Below are positions 1-5,119 of a stretch of DNA of 9,784 nucleotides, piece after piece. Origin of the DNA: Acidobacteriaceae bacterium (GTDB lineage Bacteria > Acidobacteriota > Terriglobia > Terriglobales > Acidobacteriaceae); NCBI GenBank assembly GCA_030040175.1, contig JASHUF010000377.1, forward strand, positions 1-9,784, written 5' to 3'. Both the position numbers and the translations under genes were made by a program. The notes beneath the pieces are model-generated. The model saw only the letters and a list, made by a program, of their open reading frames with translations. It did no database searches and was not told the DNA's origin. Positions within the stretch are counted from its first letter, which is position 1; each line of letters begins with the position of its first letter.

Positions 1-94
1 GTTAGTTGCTTTCGCACTCTAAACGTACAAGACGCATTAGGGTGGGGCAGCCGGCAAGTTGATTCTCCCCCATCCTGAAGCAGCTATTTCGTTC

Positions 95-100
95 TATACT
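95..100 (+). promoter_or_regulatory. Possible -10 box of a leaderless hicBA promoter
   Basis: The hexamer TATACT matches the bacterial -10 consensus at 5 of 6 positions and ends 6 bases before the hicB ATG at 107. Transcription would therefore start at or next to the A of the start codon. No Shine-Dalgarno sequence precedes that ATG, which fits a leaderless message. I see no convincing -35 box at the usual spacing, so this rests on the -10 match and its distance to the ATG. Confidence 0.4.
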
Positions 101-106
101 CATCCC

Positions 107-322
107 ATGCGTAACGAATTCACGGCCGTGATCGAACGGGATGGCGATTGGTTCGTCGCGTGGTCGCCGGAGATTCCGGGAGCAAACGGCCAAGGACGAA
201 CCCTCGAGGAATGCCGGGAAAGCCTGGGAGCGGCGATTCAGCTGATCCTTGAGGATCGACGTGAAGACGGCCTCCGGGGAGCACCGGCCGACGCGCTGCG
301 CGAGACGGTCACCATCCGGTGA
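107..322 (+). CDS. hicB: HicB-family antitoxin (short form)
   Basis: This is a 71-residue antitoxin of the HicB type, expected to bind and neutralise the HicA toxin encoded directly downstream. Visible family features are the N-terminal strand pattern MRNEFTAVIERDGDWFVAW, then a PEIPGANGQGRT turn and the helix LEECRESLGAAIQLILEDRRE, which together make the partial RNase H-like fold of HicB. I chose the ATG at 107 because family members begin with this M-R/K-x-E-F pattern; an upstream TTG at 59 in the same frame would add 16 residues with no family character. The protein ends soon after the fold, so the ribbon-helix-helix or HTH domain found in longer HicB proteins is absent. The stop codon overlaps the hicA start (GTGA), which suggests translational coupling. 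The order is antitoxin then toxin, the reverse of E. coli hicAB but common elsewhere. The family call is secure; activity is inferred. Confidence 0.9.
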   Translation: MRNEFTAVIERDGDWFVAWSPEIPGANGQGRTLEECRESLGAAIQLILEDRREDGLRGAPADALRETVTIR

Positions 323-510
323 AGCGGGAGTCGCTTCTGCGCCATCTGCGCCTGCATGGTTGTTATCTGAAGCGCGAAGGCGGGGCACATTCCTTGTGGT
401 CGAATCCCAAGACCGGACAGATGGAAGCCGTGCCACGCCACACTGAGGTTCCCGACTTGCTGGCAAGAAAGATCTGCCGCGGTTTGTCTGTGCCCGAGAT
501 CGGCAAATAA
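319..510 (+). CDS. hicA: HicA-family toxin (mRNA interferase)
   Basis: This is a 63-residue HicA toxin. The family has a double-stranded-RNA-binding-like fold and cleaves mRNA when free of its antitoxin. The sequence shows the usual start MKRESLLRHLRLHGC, the GGAHSLWSNP segment containing the putative catalytic His24, and the C-terminal pattern AVPRH...LARKICRGLSVP typical of the family. Most relatives have Ser before the catalytic His (GSH); here it is Ala (GAH), a small departure. The start is GTG at 319, overlapping the hicB TGA by 4 bases, with no clear ribosome-binding site of its own, so translation probably depends on hicB. The length is normal and there is no sign of decay. The gene ends 161 bases before the end of the convergent pyruvate kinase gene, with a hairpin repeat between them. 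Confidence 0.9.
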   Translation: MKRESLLRHLRLHGCYLKREGGAHSLWSNPKTGQMEAVPRHTEVPDLLARKICRGLSVPEIGK

Positions 511-544
511 CCGAGCGGGTGTCGGCGCGCGAATCGGCCTTAGC

Positions 545-655
545 GCGGTTCCACAGTACATGTAGCCATATTTCACAGTTGCGGAAGGTGGCTTTTTCTT
601 GATGAAAAAGCCACTTAGCATCTGCGGCTTCGGGATACAGCAACTGTGAAACCGC
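545..655. repeat. Long inverted repeat element, copy 1 (between hicA and pyk)
   Basis: A 111-bp element with outer arms GCGGTTCCACAGT (545-557) and ACTGTGAAACCGC (643-655), complementary at 12 of 13 positions, around a central hairpin at 588-614. A second sequence, TTTCACAGTTGC (571-582), is a perfect 12-base complement of 640-651, so the right arm could pair with either of two left partners. The inner flanks GTAGCCAT and CTTCGGGATACAG recur in related form in the other copies at 2264-2374 and 2676-2784. It lies between two convergent genes. It is probably a dispersed intergenic repeat of this genome; whether it acts as DNA or RNA cannot be told from one window. Confidence 0.85.
588..614. terminator. 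Possible bidirectional terminator hairpin for hicBA and pyk
   Basis: GTGGCTTTTTC (588-598), loop TTGAT, then GAAAAAGCCAC (604-614) form a perfect 11-bp stem with a 5-base loop in the centre of repeat copy 1. The position between two convergent genes suits a shared terminator. The T-run is inside the stem rather than after it on either strand, so this is not a standard rho-independent terminator. The same hairpin occurs upstream of pyk (2307-2333), where termination would make less sense. Confidence 0.4.
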
Positions 656-671
656 TGTAGGCGACGGCAGT

Positions 672-2246
672 TTATTTGCTGCGTTCGAGAGCGGGTTTCC
701 TTGGCGCAGCGCGCTTTTTCTGCGCGGCCTCAGAATCCGCGGCGGTCTCTTCCGGGCGCGGGTTGACCAAGCGCACGCCCTCCATATCCTGCTCGCCCAT
801 GGCGTGAAGACGAAGGAAGTTGGTGGAACCGGACTTGGTGCGCGTGCCGGCGACAATGGCGATGACTTCGCGGGGGCGCACGTGGCCGCCTTTTTCGAGC
901 AGAGTTTCGGCACAATCGATCATCGCCTCGGTCGTATTTGCCTTGGGACAACGGATGGGCGTGGTGCCCCAGAGGAGATTGAGGCGGTTGATGGTCGTAT
1001 CCACGGGGCTCAGCGCGAAGATGGGCGCGGTGGGGTGGTATTTCGAGAGCTGGCGCGCGGTGGCGCCGGACTCAGTGAAGAGCGCGATGCCGCGCAGGTC
1101 GAGATCGTCGGCGGCGTGGGCCGTGGCTTCGCAGATGGTTTCGGCAATGGAGAGGCCGGCGGCGCGTGCGCGCGCCTCCTGGCGGCTGTCGAGCTTCATG
1201 TGCTGCTCGGCCTCGGCCACGATGCGCGCCATCATGGCGACGGCTTCGATGGGATATTTGCCCACGGCCGACTCACCCGAGAGCATCACCGCATCCGTGC
1301 CGTCGTAGACGGCGTTGGCCACGTCGGAGACTTCGGCGCGCGTGGGGCGCGGGTTTTCGATCATCGATTCGAGCATCTGCGTGGCGGTGATGACGGGCTT
1401 CGAGTATTCGGCGGCGCGGCGGATGATGTGCTTCTGGATGGCAGGGACTTTTTCCGGGGGCATCTCCACGCCCAGGTCGCCGCGCGCCACCATGATGCCG
1501 TCGGAGGCGAGCAGGATGTCGTCGAGGTGCTCGATGGCCTGGGGTTTTTCGAGCTTGGCGATGATCCAGGTCTCGAAGCCGAGGGCGGAGACGCGATTGC
1601 GCACCAGGCGCACGTCTTCCGCGGTGCGCACGAAGGAGACGGCTACGGCATCGACTCCGCTTTTGAGCGCGAACTCAAGATCGGCCGAGTCTTTTTCCGT
1701 AAGCGAGGGCACGCGCACGGCGATGCCGGGCAGATTGATGCCCTTGTTTTCACCCAGCGTGCCGCCGTTGACGATCTCGCAGACTACGTCGCAGCCGTCG
1801 ATCTGGTGCACGCGCAACTCGATGAGGCCGTCGGAGAGCAGAATGCGCGAGCCCTGTTCCACGTTCTCAGCGAGGGTCTTGAGGGTGGTGCCCACGAGGG
1901 ACGCGGTGCCGGGCACGTCGCGCGGCGTGATCACGAGGCGATGACCGGCCTTGAGCTGCACCGGCTGATGGTCCTTGAGCTTGGAGGTGCGAATCTTGGG
2001 TCCCTGCAGATCGCCCAGGATGCAGAGCGGCCTGCGCTCGGCCCGGCTCACTTTGCGAATCAACTGGATGAGCGCCTGCTTTTCCTCGTAAGTGCCATGG
2101 GAGAAGTTCAGCCGGACCACGTCGACGCCGGTGCGGACCAGGTCACGAATTACGTCTTCAGAGCTGGAGGCCGGACCGAGGGTGGCAACGATCTTGGCGC
2201 GCCGGGGCGGTAATGATTCCCTGTGATTGAGATCGAGGTAAGACAC
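672..2246 (-). CDS. pyk: Pyruvate kinase
   Basis: A 524-residue cytoplasmic pyruvate kinase, which transfers phosphate from phosphoenolpyruvate to ADP in the last step of glycolysis. Motifs in order: KIVATLGPAS (18-27), VRLNFSHG (44-51), LGDLQGPKIRT (77-87), the active-site segment IAKLEKP (229-235, catalytic Lys231 and metal ligand Glu233), ARGDLGVEMP (254-263, metal ligand Asp257), TATQMLESM (287-295), and DGTDAVMLSGESAVGKYP (315-332). The C-terminal domain has TESGATARQLSKYHP (391-405), the usual place of an allosteric effector loop. The residue matching Glu117 of rabbit muscle enzyme is Lys84 (GPKIR instead of GPEIR), a mark of K+-independent pyruvate kinases. About 25 residues rich in Ala, Lys and Arg follow the last domain, making it longer than the usual 470-480. 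The start is GTG at 2246, chosen because GGAG (2255-2258) stands 8 bases upstream. Repeat copy 2 begins just behind that site. Confidence 0.97.
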   Translation of the reverse strand: MSYLDLNHRESLPPRRAKIVATLGPASSSEDVIRDLVRTGVDVVRLNFSHGTYEEKQALIQLIRKVSRAERRPLCILGDLQGPKIRTSKLKDHQPVQLKAGHRLVITPRDVPGTASLVGTTLKTLAENVEQGSRILLSDGLIELRVHQIDGCDVVCEIVNGGTLGENKGINLPGIAVRVPSLTEKDSADLEFALKSGVDAVAVSFVRTAEDVRLVRNRVSALGFETWIIAKLEKPQAIEHLDDILLASDGIMVARGDLGVEMPPEKVPAIQKHIIRRAAEYSKPVITATQMLESMIENPRPTRAEVSDVANAVYDGTDAVMLSGESAVGKYPIEAVAMMARIVAEAEQHMKLDSRQEARARAAGLSIAETICEATAHAADDLDLRGIALFTESGATARQLSKYHPTAPIFALSPVDTTINRLNLLWGTTPIRCPKANTTEAMIDCAETLLEKGGHVRPREVIAIVAGTRTKSGSTNFLRLHAMGEQDMEGVRLVNPRPEETAADSEAAQKKRAAPRKPALERSK

Positions 2247-2263
2247 CGGGACAACTCCATTTG

Positions 2264-2374
2264 AGCGGTTTCAGAGTTCGTATAGCCATTTCTCGCATCG
2301 TGCAAGGTGGCTTTTTCTTGAGGAAAAAGCCACTTAGATTAACTGGCCTCGGATACGGTAACTCTGAATCCGCT
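2264..2374. repeat. Long inverted repeat element, copy 2 (pyk leader region)
   Basis: A 111-bp element, the same length as copy 1, with outer arms AGCGGTTTCAGAGTT (2264-2278) and AACTCTGAATCCGCT (2360-2374), complementary at 14 of 15 positions. The central hairpin GTGGCTTTTTC-TTGAG-GAAAAAGCCAC (2307-2333) has a perfect 11-bp stem. Its 34-base core differs from copy 1 by one loop base. The arms differ from copy 1 (CAGAGT instead of CACAGT), but the partner arm has changed to match. The element starts 5 bases beyond the pyk GGAG ribosome-binding site, so it either carries the pyk promoter or forms part of the pyk 5' leader. Confidence 0.85.
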
Positions 2375-2422
2375 GTAGCTGCTTACGCGCACAAAAAGTT
2401 TCGATCGGGTAGAGGAGCTCAG

Positions 2423-2440
2423 AGCGGTTCCAGAGTAGCC
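2423..2440 (+). repeat. Solitary left arm of the same repeat family
   Basis: The 18 bases AGCGGTTCCAGAGTAGCC resemble the left arm plus inner flank of copies 1 and 2 (GCGGTTCCACAGT...GTAGCC and AGCGGTTTCAGAGTT...TAGCC). No hairpin core or right arm follows. It may be the remains of a deleted copy; at this length chance cannot be ruled out. Confidence 0.45.
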
Positions 2441-2675
2441 GCGCGCCGAGTGAATCGCGGTTGCCGGCTCCGGCCCGATGGCTGCGACGGCCGCGTCAAC
2501 CGCAGCAACGGCGGAAGAGGCGCCGCTCTGGAAGTGCCGTGTTTCCATTGTAAACGGGAAGCGCGAGGGGGAGACATCGCGGGCGCCCGATCGCGCTGAA
2601 GGGTGGGAATCTCTTGGAAAGAGGCCGCTTGGGACTATCGGCCTCGAAAGCCGGCAGGTGGAGCAGGGCTCTACG
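2441..2675. other. Intergenic stretch between repeat copies, no gene seen
   Basis: No reading frame here shows protein family features. Two items stand out. On the minus strand TACAAT (2547-2552) matches a -10 box at 5 of 6 positions and could serve pyk about 300 bases downstream, but no good -35 box is visible. GAGGCCG (2621-2627) and CGGCCTC (2639-2645) make a perfect 7-bp stem with an 11-base loop and no T-run. Confidence 0.4.
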
Positions 2676-2784
2676 GCATTTTCTGAGTTACTGTGTCCTT
2701 TTCATTTCCTCGTAAGGTCGCCGCTCCCTGTTGGTCGCGTCGACTCTGCCTTCCGTCTTCGGGATACAGCTACTCAGAAAATGC
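2676..2784. repeat. Long inverted repeat element, diverged copy 3 (at the yihY-like stop)
   Basis: A 109-bp element with perfect 13-base arms GCATTTTCTGAGT (2676-2688) and ACTCAGAAAATGC (2772-2784). It keeps the family's inner right flank, CTTCGGGATACAGC at 2758-2771, identical to 628-641 of copy 1, and an AAGGT at 2714-2718 where the core begins in the other copies. The T-rich core hairpin itself is replaced by unrelated sequence. The right arm ends one base before the stop codon of the membrane protein gene (2786-2788, minus strand), so the element lies directly at the 3' end of that transcript. Confidence 0.7.
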
Positions 2785-2785
2785 G

Positions 2786-3682
2786 TTAGCGGCGGGCCGG
2801 ATGGGAGCCCTCGGCTGCCAGCGCGGGTGCAGGCTCGGGGGCGGCGCGCAGTTGCTGGCGCTCGCGGTAGAACATGCCGTTCAACTCAGCCCCCATCAGG
2901 ACGGTGAAGGAGCTGATGTAAAGCCAGACGAGAGTGGCAATTCCGGCGGCGAAGGAACCGTAGAAGCGGGAATAGTTTTCGTCGCCGGTAACGTACCAGC
3001 CGAAGGCCAGCGTGGCCGGGAACCAGACGATGGTGGCGGCAATGGCTCCGGGCAGGACGCCGACCCAGCCCTCAGTGCGGCGCGTGCCGAAGTGGTAAAG
3101 GGCCGTGAGGACGGTGACACTGCAGGCCATGGTGATCGACCATCGCACCATGCGCCAGAAGAAGAGCACGATATGGCGCAGGTCGTGGCCGGCCGTCTCG
3201 ATCATCCACAGCTCGATCTGGTGCCCGAAGACGATCACCAGCGAGGCGATGGAAAGCGGCACCAGAACGATGGGCACCAGGAGCAGAGCGCGGGCGCGGC
3301 GCGCCCAGAACCCCCACTGGTCGCCGGGAAGGCGGTAGGCGCGGCGGAAACCTTCCATCAACGAGAGCATGACGCCGAGCGCGGCAAAGAGACTGAGGCT
3401 GGCAGCGGAGAGGATGACCTGGACGGAGCGAAGATGGTGCTCGAAAACCGCGGATTGGAGGAGGTAGAGAATGTCCGCGGGCAGAAACTGGTCGAAGATG
3501 AAGCGCAGGCCGCCCAGCATCCTGCCTCCCGTTTCCACCTGGGCAACCAGGGTGGTGATGACGAGCAGAGCTGGAAAGAGCATGAGCATGCTCGAATAAG
3601 CAGCGGCCTTGGCGGTATTGATCACGTCGTGGGCCAGCGCCTGGAGCACGGCTTCGCGGATTCGTTGAAGAGTGCCGGTCAT
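2786..3682 (-). CDS. YihY/BrkB-family inner membrane protein
   Basis: A 298-residue integral membrane protein of the YihY/BrkB (former 'RNase BN') family. Its biochemical role is unsettled; the old ribonuclease annotation is not supported, and transport-like roles have been suggested for relatives. About six hydrophobic segments are visible near residues 27-48, 88-108, 132-152, 171-195, 206-228 and 243-264. Family signatures include AKAAAYSSMLMLFPALL (24-40), LYHFG (195-199), the PGA..A..VW pattern (211-220), Y..FYGSFAAG (237-247) and the terminal WLYISSFTVLMGAELN (253-268). The last 30 residues are a Pro/Ala-rich cytoplasmic tail. The ATG at 3682 fits the usual family start, although no clear Shine-Dalgarno sequence precedes it. 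It is transcribed in the same direction as pyk but 539 bases away with repeats between, so it is probably a separate unit. Confidence 0.93.
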   Translation of the reverse strand: MTGTLQRIREAVLQALAHDVINTAKAAAYSSMLMLFPALLVITTLVAQVETGGRMLGGLRFIFDQFLPADILYLLQSAVFEHHLRSVQVILSAASLSLFAALGVMLSLMEGFRRAYRLPGDQWGFWARRARALLLVPIVLVPLSIASLVIVFGHQIELWMIETAGHDLRHIVLFFWRMVRWSITMACSVTVLTALYHFGTRRTEGWVGVLPGAIAATIVWFPATLAFGWYVTGDENYSRFYGSFAAGIATLVWLYISSFTVLMGAELNGMFYRERQQLRAAPEPAPALAAEGSHPARR

Positions 3683-3841
3683 GGAAAGAATCGCGATGCT
3701 TCCTCGCCAAGGTAGCCGATTTGCCTAGTTCCGGTCGATAAGACGCCAAAATTTGATGGCATCAACGCGCCGAGCCTTCCGGATTCCCGTGCCGGGCGGG
3801 CCGGTATTCGGGGCGCGCTGCATTGAGAATAACCCGGCCGG

Positions 3842-4100
3842 CGAGGGCAGGCGCAACTGCTGTTTGCAGAGCGAAAAGCAGCTTTTCTTGAACGGTACAG
3901 CGCCAAGATGGCGGAGATTCATACCGAGCTGACCAACCAGTTGAAACCCGCGGCCAAGGCACTGGGCGTGAGCGAGCCCAAGGGACTGTCGAAGAAAGAG
4001 CAGAAAGAGATCGACCATCTGCAGGCGCTCTCCGGGCCGGACTTCGACACGGCCTACATCCAGGCCATGGCGTCAAACTGCACCATGACCCGAAGCTCTC
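3842..4100 (+). pseudogene. Decayed fragment of a DUF4142 protein
   Basis: The plus-strand frame entering 3842-4078 reads like the middle of a DUF4142 domain (ferritin-like helical, usually secreted): AERKAAFLERYSAKMAEIHTEL, then LKPAAKALGV, then KGLSKKEQKEIDHLQALSG and DFDTAYIQAMAS. Family members normally begin with a signal peptide and about 40 further residues and end with a D-H-x-x-D-L-x-x-F helix. Upstream the frame hits TAA at 3830, with no signal peptide. After residue Asn at 4076-4078 the family pattern stops, but another frame from 4081 reads HHDPKLS, resembling the missing helix, which points to a frameshift. An ATG at 3908 would give a 116-residue protein whose second half, running into the next gene, has no family likeness. 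I read this as a truncated, frameshifted remnant. Confidence 0.65.
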
Positions 4101-4143
4101 ATGCGACGCGCTCGGCGCGGGTGGGCAGGTACACTGTCCTGTT

Positions 4144-4150
4144 GAGGAGG
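4144..4150 (+). promoter_or_regulatory. Ribosome-binding site of the AIM24 gene
   Basis: GAGGAGG stands 8 bases before the ATG at 4159. It is the clearest Shine-Dalgarno sequence in the window and fixes the start of the AIM24-family gene. A weak TACACT (4130-4135) ahead of it could be a -10 box, without a visible -35. Confidence 0.75.
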
Positions 4151-4158
4151 CGATCGCG

Positions 4159-4926
4159 ATGCAGACCCGGATTCAGGGCACCACCATGCCCGTCCTTGAA
4201 GTGCAGCTCGACCCCAACGAGAGCGTGTTTTCCGAGAGCGGCGAGCTGTCGTGGATGACCGCGTCGATCCAGATGATGACGCACACGCAGGCGGGCGGAG
4301 GCGGCGGGCTGTTCGGGGTGTTGAAGCGCGTGGCCGGCGGCGGCAGCATCTTCATGACCGAGTACCGGGCGTACCAGTATCCCGGGATCGTGGCCTTTGC
4401 CACCAAGGTGCCCGGACATATTGTGCCCGTGGAGCTCGGCCAGGGGCCGGAGTACCTGGTGCACCGGCACGGCTTTTTGTGCGCCACGCCGCAGGTGACG
4501 TTGAGTGTGGGCTTCCAGCAGTCGCTGGGCGCAGGCATCTTCGGAGGCGATGGATTTCTGCTGCAGAAGGTGGGCGGCTACGGGACGGCGTGGCTGGAGC
4601 TCTCAGGTGAGCTGATCCGGCAGGACCTCGCCGCCGGCGAGGTGCTGCGCGTGCACCCGGGACACGTGGGCGCGTTCCAGTCGACGGTGGGTTTCCAGAT
4701 CACCATGGTTCCAGGCATCAAGAATATGATCTTCGGCGGCGACGGCATTTTTCTGGCGGTGCTCACCGGACCGGGCACGATCTGGCTGCAGACGCTGCCC
4801 ATCTCGCGGCTGGCGCACCAGATCAGCGAATATCTGCCGCATGCCGATGCACGGCAGGTGGGCCCGGCCGTGGGCGGCGGACTGCTGGGCGGGATTGTGG
4901 GTTCGATTCTGAGCGGGGACCAGTAA
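4159..4926 (+). CDS. AIM24 / TIGR00266 family protein
   Basis: A 255-residue member of the TIGR00266/AIM24 family, a beta-rich fold related to the yeast mitochondrial protein Aim24. The bacterial function is not known. Family features are the opening PVLEVQLDPNESVFSESGELSWMT (11-34), the glycine run with LFGVLKRVAGGGSIFMTEY (51-69), and two repeated blocks of the same design: GIFGGDGFLL...GYGTAWLEL (126-148) and MIFGGDGIFL...GPGTIWLQ (190-211), showing internal duplication. The end is GPAVGGGLLGGIVGSILSGDQ, a Gly-rich, mildly hydrophobic tail. There is no signal peptide, so a cytoplasmic or membrane-associated location is likely. The start is set by a strong GAGGAGG site. The gene is complete. 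The next gene on the same strand begins 193 bases away beyond a repeat block, so co-transcription is possible but not shown. Confidence 0.92.
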   Translation: MQTRIQGTTMPVLEVQLDPNESVFSESGELSWMTASIQMMTHTQAGGGGGLFGVLKRVAGGGSIFMTEYRAYQYPGIVAFATKVPGHIVPVELGQGPEYLVHRHGFLCATPQVTLSVGFQQSLGAGIFGGDGFLLQKVGGYGTAWLELSGELIRQDLAAGEVLRVHPGHVGAFQSTVGFQITMVPGIKNMIFGGDGIFLAVLTGPGTIWLQTLPISRLAHQISEYLPHADARQVGPAVGGGLLGGIVGSILSGDQ

Positions 4927-4927
4927 A

Positions 4928-5080
4928 GCAGCGAGTCGGCGAGTTAGCATCCGCTGCGCGGATGTTCGCAAGTTGGCGGGTTCGCCGGACGATTATTCTG
5001 ACTCCGCGAACAACGCTAATTTTGCTAACTCAGCTAAGGCCTCTAACTCCGCCAGCCCAGCTAACAGCGCTCGCTCCGTT
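4928..5080. repeat. Short-period tandem repeats in opposed orientations
   Basis: The gap after the AIM24 gene opens with two octamers, AGCGAGTC and GGCGAGTT (4930-4945), followed by AGC. From about 5002 to 5073 the complementary motif appears with a 9-bp period, each unit ending in GCTAA or a close variant (for example CAACGCTAA, TTTTGCTAA, CTCAGCTAA). The two blocks are thus inverted relative to each other and could pair. Between them GTTCGC (4964-4969 and 4980-4985) faces GCGAAC (5006-5011). Because 9 bp equals three codons, one plus frame reads as degenerate S-A-N triplets, which makes an artificial extension of the following gene possible. A related block lies at 6150-6204. Confidence 0.75.
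4948..4964. terminator. GC-rich hairpin after the AIM24 gene
   Basis: CATCCGC (4948-4954), loop TGC, GCGGATG (4958-4964) form a perfect 7-bp stem 22 bases after the AIM24 stop codon. No T-run follows, so it may aid termination, protect the 3' end, or simply belong to the repeat block. Confidence 0.35.
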
Positions 5081-5119
5081 TGCACACGCATCGAACTTGA
5101 TTTTCAGGAACGGCTTGGG

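Noticed and set aside
238..621. Minus frame beginning MLSGFFIKKKPPSA
   Set aside because: The start is translated from the hairpin core of repeat copy 1 and the rest is antisense to hicBA. A similar GGFFLRKKPL string arises from copy 2 at 2261-2599. Both are repeat translations, not genes.
2..913. Long minus-strand frame of 303 codons across hicBA, repeat copy 1 and the pyk end
   Set aside because: It crosses three unrelated features and has no family likeness; hicB and hicA on the other strand are clear.
804..2213. Open frame of 469 codons on the plus strand, opposite pyruvate kinase
   Set aside because: Same cause: composition-driven shadow (Gly, Asp, His and Arg rich) of a certain gene on the other strand.
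2693..3715. Plus-strand frame of 340 codons opposite the YihY-like gene
   Set aside because: Hydrophilic Gly/Asp/Glu/His-rich shadow of a well-supported membrane protein gene.
3753..3765. Small palindrome TTGATG-G-CATCAA upstream of the YihY-like gene
   Set aside because: It could be an operator 70-80 bases before the start, but it is short, single, and has no convincing promoter next to it.
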